Of a DNA stretch of 64,000 bases, positions 16,096-24,505 are shown piece by piece. A model generated the notes under the pieces. That model was not told the origin of the DNA, made no database searches, and saw only the letters and a list, made by a program, of their open reading frames with translations. The translations under genes were made by a program, and so were the position numbers. Where the stretch lies: the NCBI RefSeq assembly GCF_900155685.1, contig NZ_LT732548.1:1018134-1082133 (forward strand). Reading direction: 5' to 3'. Within the stretch, counting starts at the first letter, position 1. Each line of letters opens with the position of its first letter. Origin of the DNA: Paenibacillus bouchesdurhonensis (GTDB taxonomy: Bacteria > Bacillota > Bacilli > Paenibacillales > Paenibacillaceae).

Positions 16096-18033
16096 ATGCA
16101 AGCGATACACAAAGGGGTTCCCGCAGTTCAGCAATCAGCCAAGTTACCTGATCCAAGAAGACGCCGGCGTCACTCGTTTTTAAGCATGCTGCGGCATCGC
16201 GAGATTGTCCTTGCCCTTGGCAGCGGTCTGCTTATGCTGACAGCCTGGGGGGTAGGATCATTCTCGCAAACGATATCCGTGCTTCTCTATATTGCCGCTT
16301 ATTTTATGGGAGGATTTTTGCAGGCTAAAGAAGGCTTGGAGACGCTGATCAAGGAACGCGACCTAGACGTGAACCTGCTTATGATTGCCGCAGCCTTGGG
16401 GGCAGCTTCTATAGGTTACTGGAATGAAGGTGCGATGCTGATCTTCATCTTTGCCTTGAGCGGTGCGCTGGAGTCTTTTGCAAGCGAGCGCAGCCAAAAG
16501 GATATTTCAGAGCTAATTTCTTTAAGGCCGGAGACGGCGGTGAGAGTGGGACAGGATGGCATGAAGATCGTCGCCGTGGAAGATTTGGTTATCGGCGATC
16601 TGCTGATCGTGAAGCCGGGCGAGGTCATTCCGGCGGACGGATTAGTACGCAGCGGCGGCTCTGCCGTCAACCAAGCTACGATTACCGGTGAATCCATTCC
16701 GGTGGACAAATCGATCGGGGACAACGTATTTGCGGGCACGTTGAATGGGGAAGGCGCCTTGTATGTTGAAGTAACAAGTCCCGCGGAAGGAACCTTATTT
16801 GCTAAAATTATCGCGCTGGTTGAGCAGGCACAGAATGAAACCCCGGAATCCCAGCGATTCATCAAGCGATTGGAAGGCATTTATGCCAAAGTCGTTGTGG
16901 CGGCCACGACAGGGCTCATCTTGTTAGCCCCAATGGTGCTAGGTTGGAGTTGGTCGTTCACTTTCTATAAAGCAATGGTATTTCTTGTTGTTGCTTCACC
17001 CTGCGCACTAGTCTCTTCGGTTATGCCGGCGATGCTCTCGGCTATGTCGAAGAGTGCTAGGAAGGGCGTCCTATTCAAGGGCGGAGCTCATATGGACAAC
17101 TTAGGAAATACGAAGGTGGTTGCATTTGATAAGACCGGCACACTAACGGCAGGACAGCCGGTCGTTACAGAACTTTTTGTAACCGAAGGATATGACCGTT
17201 TGGAGGTCCTGGCGGCATGCGCCTCAGCGGAGAGCTTATCCGAGCATCCGCTTGCCCGGGCCATCGTAGAACGAGCGGCTATTGAAGGTGTACAGCTCAA
17301 GGCAGCCGAAGATATGAGGTCGATTACCGGCTGGGGCATTGAGGCTCGGATCGACGGGCAATTATGGCGGATCGGCAAGGCGGATGAGCACGACGCTGCC
17401 ATGCCTGCCGCATTGCTGGAGCGACTGAAAGTGCTAGCGTCCGATGGCAACACCGTTTCTCTTATTTTGCAGGACGATAATTATGTAGGGCTCGTTGCTC
17501 TCCAGGATATCATTCGTCCTCAAGCGGTTGCCGCGATCTCCAAATTGCGCGATATGGGGATTGCTACGGTCATGCTGACGGGGGATCGCAGCGGAACGGC
17601 GGAGGCGGTAGCGAGAGCGGCTGGAGTGGATCAGGTATTCGGCGATTTATTGCCGGAGGATAAGGTGAACCATATCAAAAAACTGCGGGAGAAGCACGGT
17701 CATATCGTCATGGTCGGGGACGGGGTCAATGATGCTCCTGCTCTGGCTGCGGCTACCGTCGGTATGGCCATGGGGGGCGGAGGAACCGGGGCTGCTCTGG
17801 AGGTTGCTGATGTCGTACTCATGAACGACAATTTGGAGATGGTTGCCGAAACCGTGGAACTGGCTCGCCGCGCGCGTAAAGTTGTGAAGCAGAATCTTAT
17901 ATTCGCTGCGGGCATCATTCTAACCTTGATCATCGGGAACTTCATTCAGGGAATATCGCTTCCTCTCGGTGTAATCGGACATGAGGGAAGTACGCTTCTC
18001 GTCATCCTAAACGGATTGCGTCTGCTTCGCTGA
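16096..18033 (+). CDS. pfeT: P1B4-type metal-exporting ATPase, PfeT/ZosA-like
   Basis: A 645-residue P-type ATPase. It has the phosphorylation motif DKTGTLT, TGES in the actuator domain, HPLA in the nucleotide domain and GDGVNDAPAL in the hinge. The membrane metal site is SPC (VVASPCALV) rather than CPC, and the last helix carries HEGST; SPC plus HEG(G/S)T defines the P1B4 class, whose Bacillus member PfeT (formerly ZosA) exports ferrous iron during iron overload and peroxide stress. No N-terminal heavy-metal-binding domain is present, as in that class. The start at 16096 follows GGGAGGAG. Two Fur/PerR-like boxes lie upstream. Other divalent metals remain possible. Confidence 0.85.
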   Translation: MQAIHKGVPAVQQSAKLPDPRRRRRHSFLSMLRHREIVLALGSGLLMLTAWGVGSFSQTISVLLYIAAYFMGGFLQAKEGLETLIKERDLDVNLLMIAAALGAASIGYWNEGAMLIFIFALSGALESFASERSQKDISELISLRPETAVRVGQDGMKIVAVEDLVIGDLLIVKPGEVIPADGLVRSGGSAVNQATITGESIPVDKSIGDNVFAGTLNGEGALYVEVTSPAEGTLFAKIIALVEQAQNETPESQRFIKRLEGIYAKVVVAATTGLILLAPMVLGWSWSFTFYKAMVFLVVASPCALVSSVMPAMLSAMSKSARKGVLFKGGAHMDNLGNTKVVAFDKTGTLTAGQPVVTELFVTEGYDRLEVLAACASAESLSEHPLARAIVERAAIEGVQLKAAEDMRSITGWGIEARIDGQLWRIGKADEHDAAMPAALLERLKVLASDGNTVSLILQDDNYVGLVALQDIIRPQAVAAISKLRDMGIATVMLTGDRSGTAEAVARAAGVDQVFGDLLPEDKVNHIKKLREKHGHIVMVGDGVNDAPALAAATVGMAMGGGGTGAALEVADVVLMNDNLEMVAETVELARRARKVVKQNLIFAAGIILTLIIGNFIQGISLPLGVIGHEGSTLLVILNGLRLLR

Positions 18034-18212
18034 AGCAGACCAGTCCGCCCTGGTTCATGAATCCTTCATGTAAACTTCACGGAACCCCGCTATTACAAAT
18101 GTTGACCTTAGCTGCTCATTACAACATAATAAAGATTAGATATTAACAATATTTATTAATTCATATACTTATCTAGTACTCGCGTGAATTGGCTTGAAGG
18201 AGGATGTTATAT

Positions 18213-19163
18213 ATGTATAAGTCTATTATTATCGGAACCGGCCCGGCAGGGCTGACAGCAGCGATTTATTTAGCTCGTGCGAATTTGAACCCGTTGGTGA
18301 TTGAAGGGCCCCAGCCTGGCGGTCAATTGACAACGACGACGGATGTAGAGAATTTTCCTGGTTTCCCGGATGGAATTTTAGGGCCTGAATTGATGGACAA
18401 TATGCGTAAGCAGGCGGAACGGTTTGGTGCTGAGTTCCGTACGGGCTGGGTGAACTCGGTTGATCTCAGCAATCGTCCATTCAAGCTTCAAGTAGAGGGC
18501 TTGGGTGAATTGGTATCCGAGACTTTGGTTATTTCGACAGGGGCAACCGCCAAATATTTAGGAATTCCGGGCGAGCAGGACAATGTAGGCCGCGGTGTCA
18601 GCACCTGCGCCACCTGTGACGGCTTCTTCTTCCGCGGGAAGGAAATCATCGTCGTCGGCGGTGGAGATTCTGCCCTAGAGGAAGCGGGCTTCTTGACCCG
18701 GTTTGCTTCTAAAGTAACGCTGGTTCATCGTCGTGACGAACTGCGCGGCTCGAAAATTATGCAAGACCGCGTACGTGCCAATGAGAAGGTGGAATGGGCG
18801 CTTAATCGTACGCCGCTCGAGGTGCTTACAAATGAGATGGGCGTAACTGGCCTTAAAGTACGGAACAATGCGACTGGCGAAGAAGAAATTATCGAAGCTA
18901 GCGGCGTATTTGTAGCGATCGGACATCATCCTAATACTGCCTTCCTTGGCGGCCAGATCGATACGGATGTGAATGGCTATATCGTGGTAAAGCCGGGAAC
19001 GTCCGAGACGAACGTACCGGGAGTGTTTGCTTGCGGCGATGTACAGGATACCCGTTATCGTCAAGCGGTTACCGCAGCGGGCAGCGGCTGCATGGCGGCG
19101 CTTGACTGCGAGAAATTTATCGAGAGTATAGAACATGAGGCAGCGACTGCGGCTGCGAAGTGA
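18213..19163 (+). CDS. trxB: Thioredoxin reductase
   Basis: A 316-residue flavoprotein that uses NADPH to reduce thioredoxin. The FAD-binding GTGPAGL is at the N-terminus, the redox-active CATCDG is near residue 133, GGGDSALEEA binds NADPH, and the C-terminal GVFACGDVQD closes the FAD site. Length and motif order are those of low-molecular-weight bacterial TrxB. The start at 18213 has AAGGAGG at a good distance; the ATG at 18204 is too close to it. It follows the metal ATPase gene by 180 bases; an A/T-rich gap between them probably holds its own promoter. Confidence 0.92.
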   Translation: MYKSIIIGTGPAGLTAAIYLARANLNPLVIEGPQPGGQLTTTTDVENFPGFPDGILGPELMDNMRKQAERFGAEFRTGWVNSVDLSNRPFKLQVEGLGELVSETLVISTGATAKYLGIPGEQDNVGRGVSTCATCDGFFFRGKEIIVVGGGDSALEEAGFLTRFASKVTLVHRRDELRGSKIMQDRVRANEKVEWALNRTPLEVLTNEMGVTGLKVRNNATGEEEIIEASGVFVAIGHHPNTAFLGGQIDTDVNGYIVVKPGTSETNVPGVFACGDVQDTRYRQAVTAAGSGCMAALDCEKFIESIEHEAATAAAK

Positions 19164-19229
19164 AATAATTTCAAGGCATGAATCATAAATAATGGCAAGA
19201 CATAGATTGCCTATAATTGCATAGACAAG

Positions 19230-19263
19230 AAAGAGGAGAGCGGCTAATCCCGTTCTCCTCTTT
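19230..19263 (+). terminator. Terminator after trxB
   Basis: AAAGAGGAGA (19230-19239) pairs with TCTCCTCTTT (19254-19263). Confidence 0.75.
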
Positions 19264-19302
19264 AAATTCCATAGGTGCGATCACGATGTTGAATAAATAT
19301 TG

Positions 19303-19500
19303 TCAGACAAACAGACCGACAACAAGTTGGAATACGATGTAGCTGACAATTCCGCTGCCGATCAAAATGAATCCGCTTTTCTTCCGCCCTTGAAATAGCC
19401 GCAGCAGGCCCAAACTGCCTAATGGCGCTATGATCAGAATAAAAAACATCACAGTAATGAAAAGTTGAACGGAAATGTCCGATATATTTACTATAGTCAT
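19303..19500 (-). CDS. Small two-helix membrane protein, unknown function
   Basis: A 65-residue protein with two predicted membrane segments, QLFITVMFFILIIAPLGSLG and SGFILIGSGIVSYIVFQLVV, joined by a short basic loop (FQGRKKS). A GGGGAGA ribosome binding site precedes the ATG whose complement ends at 19500. No family was recognised. It converges with trxB and shares the terminator region with it. Confidence 0.6.
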   Translation of the reverse strand: MTIVNISDISVQLFITVMFFILIIAPLGSLGLLRLFQGRKKSGFILIGSGIVSYIVFQLVVGLFV

Positions 19501-19775
19501 ACACTTGTCTCCCCGTTTCTATTATGGCTGACTGTGCAATGATATATATCACACTATTAACATGTTTTATATTATACCTAAACTGCTATCCAATTAAAAG
19601 GAAATCAGATAGGAAAATAAGGCATTTTCGCGTCTTTTTTGTCATCTGATTATGTGGCAGGAGAGAGGAGGAGCATGGAGGATTCGACAAAACTAGAAGG
19701 CCTTTTCACATCAGGTTATGTTACAATGGGCTTGAACAACGAGATTCCGTATATTTCATGTAGAAGGGTTGGGAG

Positions 19776-20921
19776 ATGATGAAGCAGCAAATCGCAAAAC
19801 GATGGATTACGGCAGGGATTGCAAGTGCCATTGTGTTTGGTGCCTTACCCCCGGGCGTCGGTTACAGTGAAGTGTACGCGAAATCGGAGACAGCTGCTGC
19901 AGAGACGGCTGCCGTAACCTCTTCCAAGGAGCTTCAAACGACATTAGCGGAACTTATGGAAGCTAGGCATACGACGATTACTTTAAAATATCAAGGTGCG
20001 ACGAGCAATTTGAAGGATATTTTGAAGGAAGCCGTGAACGGGGCGCTGGAGAGCGACCCATACACGAAGTATGTCATTGATCGTTATACATATTCATGGA
20101 AAGGAACTTCCGGTTCTGCCAAAATTACTTTTCAAATTTATTACCGGGAGACCGCGGAGCAGTCGGCTTATGTTGATGACCGGGTAAAGGCAATTCTTAA
20201 GGAAATTATGAAGCCCGGCATGAATGATCATCTGAAGATTAAGGCGATTCACGATTATGTCGTGTTAAATATGAAATATGATGAAGGGCTGCAGAAGTAT
20301 ACCGCCTATGAAGGTTTGAAGACAGGGGAAGCGGTATGCCAGGGATATACGCTGTTAACATATAGGCTGCTGAAGCAGGCCGGGATCAACAATAGGATCG
20401 TTGAGGGCAGTGCGGGTGGTCAGCTCCATGTTTGGAACCTCGTTTCCTTGGATGGAGACTGGTATCATCTTGATACAACGTGGGATGATCCTGCTCCAGA
20501 TATGCCGGGTGTCGTTAAATACGGCTATTATATGAGAACGGACGAGCAGATGAGAAAGACACATACCTGGAATAATGTGTATCCAGCTGCCAAGCAGTCC
20601 TATCGTCATACACTCAGTTCGTTAATCACTGCGGGCGGTCAAGCTGCCGCTGGCATGAAGGAGCTGGAGCAGCAGCTGGAATATACGCTTTACAGTACTG
20701 AAGCGGCACTTAAAAATGTGCAGGGAATTCAAGGACAGGTCAAACAAGCCATCAGCAACAAACAAAGTACCGTTACAATTAGATATGCAGGCTCTGAGCG
20801 GCAATTGGTCGATCATCTGAGCAGTCTATACGAGCTTAATATTAAAAATATATCCTATCTGGCTGAGCCGTTGGAAGGGACGAAAGATTTGCGAGTCGAG
20901 ATTCATTGGGAGAATAAGTAA
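19776..20921 (+). CDS. Secreted transglutaminase-like protein
   Basis: A 381-residue protein with a signal peptide (basic MMKQQIAKRWITAG, hydrophobic stretch, probable cleavage near VYAKSE). Residues ~150-240 are a transglutaminase-like cysteine-protease-fold domain with the full Cys-His-Asp triad: Cys in EAVCQGYTLLTYRL, His in HVWNLV, Asp in HLDTTWDDP. These bacterial proteins may act as proteases or peptide cross-linkers at the cell surface; the substrate is unknown. The C-terminal part repeats the sense of the first domain (TVTIRYAGSERQL resembles TTITLKYQGATSNL near the N-terminus), suggesting a duplicated small domain on both sides of the enzyme core. Confidence 0.85.
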   Translation: MMKQQIAKRWITAGIASAIVFGALPPGVGYSEVYAKSETAAAETAAVTSSKELQTTLAELMEARHTTITLKYQGATSNLKDILKEAVNGALESDPYTKYVIDRYTYSWKGTSGSAKITFQIYYRETAEQSAYVDDRVKAILKEIMKPGMNDHLKIKAIHDYVVLNMKYDEGLQKYTAYEGLKTGEAVCQGYTLLTYRLLKQAGINNRIVEGSAGGQLHVWNLVSLDGDWYHLDTTWDDPAPDMPGVVKYGYYMRTDEQMRKTHTWNNVYPAAKQSYRHTLSSLITAGGQAAAGMKELEQQLEYTLYSTEAALKNVQGIQGQVKQAISNKQSTVTIRYAGSERQLVDHLSSLYELNIKNISYLAEPLEGTKDLRVEIHWENK

Positions 20922-20996
20922 GATCGGAACCAATGTTCAGCCTATAGCAACAGAACATAGTAACGGAATAGTAAGGATGTAACGACAAGCTATAGC

Positions 20997-21046
20997 AAAA
21001 AGAGCTGCCCGTAGTAGAGAAATCTACTTTCGGTCAGCTCTTTTAT
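20997..21046. terminator. Terminator between the transglutaminase gene and the permease
   Basis: AAAAGAGCTG and CAGCTCTTTT form a 10-bp stem with an inner GTAGTAGA/TCTACT dyad. It can serve both convergent genes. Confidence 0.8.
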
Positions 21047-21060
21047 TTGCAGAAGAGAAA

Positions 21061-22527
21061 CTATGATTTGGTTGAAGGAGGATCAAGCTCGCATTCATGC
21101 AAGGGAATCAACTTGGTGCGCTTTCTCCATTTGTATCCGAGCCAAATCACGAGGAACAATGGAACGCTGATATAGGATACGACAACGCCGTACCAATCGA
21201 TCTTTCCGCCGGTGAAGGCGGAGAGATTTTGTCCCAGTATGACGATAAAGCAAAGAATAAAGGCAAAGATGGGGCCGAAGGGAAACCATTTTGCCTTGTA
21301 GGGAAGATCGTTCAAGTCTCTGCCTTGGGCAACATAGGCCCGGCGGAAGCGGTAGTGGCTAATGGCAATACCGAGCCAGGTAATAAATCCGCACATGCCT
21401 GAAGCGTTGAGCAGCCAGGTGTATACGATCCCATCCCCAAACAGGGAGGCCAAGAAGGCGGTCATCCCGACTAGTGTCGTCAGCAGCAAGGCATTTACCG
21501 GCAGCCCCCTGCGGCTCAGCCGAGCAAGAAACCTCGGCGCTTTGCCTCGCTTGGCTAGCGAGTAGAGCACGCGGGAAGAAGCATACATGCCAGAGTTGCC
21601 GGCCGACAGAACGGAAGAGAGAATGACTGCGTTCATCACGGAAGCGGCGAAGGCTAGTCCGGCCTTCTCGAATACAAGGGTGAACGGGCTGACACCGATA
21701 CTCTCAATACCATCTTTAAGCAAATTGGGATTCGTGTACGGAATCAATAAGCTGATGACGAGAATAGCCAGAATGTAAAAAATTAGAATGCGCCAAAATA
21801 CCTGCCGGATTGCTCTCGGAACATGCTCCCGCGGGTTATCGCTTTCTCCTGCTGCTACGCCGACCATCTCCGTTCCCTGGAAGGAGAAGCCTGCGGCCAT
21901 GAAGACGCCGAGAAAGGCGAAGAATCCACCATGGAAAGGCGCATCGCCAATCGTAAAGTTTTTGAAGCCAACTGCTTCGCCGCCCATAATGCCGAAGATC
22001 ATCAAGACGCCGATAACGAGAAATATAATGACTACCGCGACCTTAATCGTCGCAAACCAATACTCCGATTCGCCATATCCTTTGACTGATAATAAATTGA
22101 GGCCAAGAATCAGAGCGAGAAACAAGACGCTCCACAACAAAGAGGAGCTGTCGGGGAACCAATATTTAATAATGAGCGTGGCAGCCGATAACTCGGCGGC
22201 GATGGTTATCGCCCAGTTGTACCAGAAATTCCAGCCCATCGCAAAGCCGAGAGAGGGATCGACGAAGCGTGAAGCATACGTCTCGAACGATCCTGAATCG
22301 GGCATATACGTGGCGAGTTCACCCAAGCTTGTCATAAGAAAGTAAACCATGATTCCGACAGCGGCATAGGCGAGAAGAGCTCCGCCGGGGCCCGCGGAAG
22401 CGATCGCTCCTCCGCTGGCGAGGAACAGTCCTGTGCCGATGGAACCGCCGAGCGCGATCATCGTCATATGACGGGCTTTTAATCCCGGCTTTAAGTTGTC
22501 CGTTGTCGATACTTTTTTGCTGCCCAT
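21061..22527 (-). CDS. Amino-acid permease, probably for lysine
   Basis: A 488-residue APC-superfamily transporter with twelve predicted membrane segments. The N-terminal GLKARHMTMIALGGSIGTGL is the substrate-binding signature of the amino-acid/proton symporters, followed by GPGGALLAYA and GELATYMPDSGSFETYASRF. The leader carries a lysine riboswitch, which is strong evidence that lysine is the substrate. The second ATG (complement ending at 22527) is chosen because GGAAAGG lies directly against the first one. Uptake would be shut off when intracellular lysine is high. Confidence 0.9.
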   Translation of the reverse strand: MGSKKVSTTDNLKPGLKARHMTMIALGGSIGTGLFLASGGAIASAGPGGALLAYAAVGIMVYFLMTSLGELATYMPDSGSFETYASRFVDPSLGFAMGWNFWYNWAITIAAELSAATLIIKYWFPDSSSLLWSVLFLALILGLNLLSVKGYGESEYWFATIKVAVVIIFLVIGVLMIFGIMGGEAVGFKNFTIGDAPFHGGFFAFLGVFMAAGFSFQGTEMVGVAAGESDNPREHVPRAIRQVFWRILIFYILAILVISLLIPYTNPNLLKDGIESIGVSPFTLVFEKAGLAFAASVMNAVILSSVLSAGNSGMYASSRVLYSLAKRGKAPRFLARLSRRGLPVNALLLTTLVGMTAFLASLFGDGIVYTWLLNASGMCGFITWLGIAISHYRFRRAYVAQGRDLNDLPYKAKWFPFGPIFAFILCFIVILGQNLSAFTGGKIDWYGVVVSYISVPLFLVIWLGYKWRKRTKLIPLHECELDPPSTKS

Positions 22528-22585
22528 TGTCTGCATCCTTTCCGTGAATGTGTAACGTGTATGTGTATAGATAAATTAAGAAAAG

Positions 22586-22616
22586 CAAAAGACCGCAGGA
22601 AAGGTTCCGCGGTCTT
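22586..22616 (-). terminator. Riboswitch-controlled terminator
   Basis: On the minus strand GACCGC and GCGGTC (stem in 22591-22615) are followed by TTTTGCTTTTCTT. It stands between the lysine aptamer and the permease start, as expected for a transcription-termination riboswitch. Confidence 0.8.
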
Positions 22617-22684
22617 GTCGTTATACCGTGATCCTCATCAGCATCTGTAAAGATAGCTCAACACGGCTTGCCTTCTATATTAGG

Positions 22685-22860
22685 AAGTGGACCGTGACAG
22701 TTCTGTCCCTTTCGGAAACAGCCCCAGCATGTCCGTCTTTGGGAGCCTGACGTCCACACTTCGGCAATGCTGCCTTTCCAACTGATTCATCGACGGCTCC
22801 TGCGCCTCCTCAGATGTACTCATCAACATCGCGACCTCTACCTCATCTACTTGACTGATG
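22685..22860 (-). ncRNA. Lysine riboswitch (L box)
   Basis: The minus strand carries the conserved blocks of the lysine aptamer in order: GATGAGGTAGAGGTCGCGAT (complement of 22828-22847), GCCGAAG (complement of 22759-22765), GCTGGGGC, and the closing CTGTCACGG (complement of 22692-22700). When lysine binds, the downstream terminator at 22591-22615 should form and stop transcription of the permease gene. Confidence 0.92.
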
Positions 22861-22891
22861 AGGCTTAAATTCAGTTGTTAAATGATAACTC

Positions 22892-22920
22892 AGTATATAA
22901 CAGCCGCTAAATTAGAGCAA
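22892..22920 (-). promoter_or_regulatory. Promoter of the lysine riboswitch leader
   Basis: TTGCTC (complement of 22915-22920), 17 bases, TATACT (complement of 22892-22897). The predicted start near 22885 lies just upstream of the aptamer. Confidence 0.6.
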
Positions 22921-22962
22921 TGATCAAATATTGACATTGCTATTGTACAGCAGCACTGGAAG

Positions 22963-24117
22963 TTAAGCATCCTTCGTGCTGCTCTGTCTGTGCTGAGCCA
23001 TTTGCTGCCAGATGGTGCCCGCCGCCTGTTCGCCAGATTCGATGCGCTCCAGCGCCATTCTCGCCTGAAGCCCGACCTCGAACTCGGGATCATCCGCAGC
23101 AGCGCGGAGCGCTTCCTTCGCATCATCCGTCCCGACTTCATAGAGGAAGCGGGCAGCACGCCAGCGAACGAGCTTGCTCGAATCCTGCAGGGCGGCGATC
23201 ATGGCCACCGTCGCTGCCGGATCGCCGATATCGGACAGCGTATCGCCTGCGGTACGGCGCACAGCAGCCGACTTATCGCGGAGCGCCTCATACAGCAGCT
23301 CCATGGCCTCCGGCGTTCCGATGTCGCCAAGGTAGACGACCACGAGACGGCGCACCTGCATTTGCTTGTCGCGCAGGGCTTCAGCAAGCAGCGGCAGCGC
23401 TGCATCGTCCGGCTTCAGCGCTTCAAGACTCGCATAGCGAACGCGCCAATCGTCGCTCTTCAACTGCTCGCGCACCTCATCCAGACTAAGCTCGCGGCGC
23501 TGCTCGACGAATTCGCTCTCGCTGCTTCCGTGTTGGATCGCCTGCGCTACAAGAGTCTGCAGCCGCTCTGGCGGGTAGGCTGCTTCCAGCTCTTGTTCCA
23601 CCTCGCGAGCGATTTCCGCGAGCTCTCCGTAACGCACGCCATAGTCGGTCAGCTTGCGCTCTTTGATAAGCGTTGCGCTCGACACCTCAGTCACAGCGTT
23701 CACGAAGCGTTCGCTGAGGCCGATCCGCTCCTCCAGGCTTCCGGACTTCACGCGAATTTGCATCGGAATGCCGCGGAAAAGCTGCACGAATACCTGTGCC
23801 TCGCCATAACCTTGAGCGGCATCCGCTTCGCCCTGTTCCCAGGCGGAGGCGATGCCCTCCTGGCCGAATTGGGCTTGAACCTCAGCTAAAATCGCCGACC
23901 AGTCGGCACTGCCTTTCCGGTCAAGGGCGACAAAATCAGCGGTATGAAATATGCTCTTCACCCCAGGGATATGCAGCATTTGCCCGATCCAAGGCGGGGC
24001 AGAGCGTTCATTGTCTAGCGTATATGTTTTACGAATGCCCGGCTCAAGACTTTCGCTCAGATGCAGCTTCATCGTGTTCGGGCTCGGCGTTGGCTCGATA
24101 AATACGATTTTCATCAT
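22963..24117 (-). CDS. cvfC: CvfC-like protein: Nfu N-domain plus HEAT repeats
   Basis: A 384-residue protein. Residues ~1-85 (IEPTPSPNTMKLHL, then IPGVKSIFHTADFVALDRKG) match the Nfu/NifU N-terminal domain; the middle is a linker, and residues ~215-365 form HEAT-like repeats (ASLEALKPDDAALPLLAEAL, VYLGDIGTPEAMELLYEAL, DTLSDIGDPAATVAMIAAL). This is the plan of the conserved virulence factor C family of Firmicutes, named from S. aureus. No enzyme activity is known; repeats of this type usually bind proteins. The CXXC motif of true Nfu iron-sulfur scaffolds is absent. The start has GGAGTG in front. Confidence 0.8.
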   Translation of the reverse strand: MMKIVFIEPTPSPNTMKLHLSESLEPGIRKTYTLDNERSAPPWIGQMLHIPGVKSIFHTADFVALDRKGSADWSAILAEVQAQFGQEGIASAWEQGEADAAQGYGEAQVFVQLFRGIPMQIRVKSGSLEERIGLSERFVNAVTEVSSATLIKERKLTDYGVRYGELAEIAREVEQELEAAYPPERLQTLVAQAIQHGSSESEFVEQRRELSLDEVREQLKSDDWRVRYASLEALKPDDAALPLLAEALRDKQMQVRRLVVVYLGDIGTPEAMELLYEALRDKSAAVRRTAGDTLSDIGDPAATVAMIAALQDSSKLVRWRAARFLYEVGTDDAKEALRAAADDPEFEVGLQARMALERIESGEQAAGTIWQQMAQHRQSSTKDA

Positions 24118-24271
24118 TTGTTCACACTCCTTTCAATTTATTGTACCTCAAGGAATCATATTACCCAAGCCTCGGAAAACGGACCTCTGTGGGTTCAGTC
24201 AGGAATAAAAAGGAACTGAAGCGGCACAATACATGTAGAAAACTGACTTCCATAGGAGGTGCACCGTTATC

Positions 24272-24505
24272 ATGTTCAAGAGGCAGGAAAGAATACTAAT
24301 CCTCGTTTGCCTCATCGTCGCGATAATTATGCTGTACGCTACGATCAAAAGTGCCTTCCGATATATGGGTGCGCCAATAGAATCAGGGTTGCCGTCATAC
24401 GGCATGATCATGATAAAAAGGGAGCTGAACCATGCCGATGTTTTCTATGGATCCAGTCACGTTGAGCCGGATACTTACCGGACTCACTTTGTTTGTACAT
24501 ATTAA
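24272..24505 (+). CDS. Small membrane protein overlapping ythA (uncertain)
   Basis: A 77-codon frame with a strong GGAGGTG ribosome binding site 11 bases before the ATG and one predicted membrane segment (RILILVCLIVAIIMLYATI). Its last 25 codons overlap the ythA coding sequence in another frame, which is unusual; the natural gene may end differently, or the frame may serve to couple translation into the oxidase operon. No family recognised. Confidence 0.45.
   Translation: MFKRQERILILVCLIVAIIMLYATIKSAFRYMGAPIESGLPSYGMIMIKRELNHADVFYGSSHVEPDTYRTHFVCTY

Noticed and set aside
21788..22345. 185-codon plus-strand frame inside the permease gene
   Set aside because: Antisense to an obvious twelve-helix transporter; composition (Pro, Lys, Thr rich) is that of a complement of hydrophobic codons.
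22990..23889. 299-codon open frame on the plus strand opposite cvfC
   Set aside because: It is the exact mirror of a well-supported HEAT-repeat gene; its protein has no recognisable domain and no ribosome binding site. GC-rich third positions open the opposite strand.
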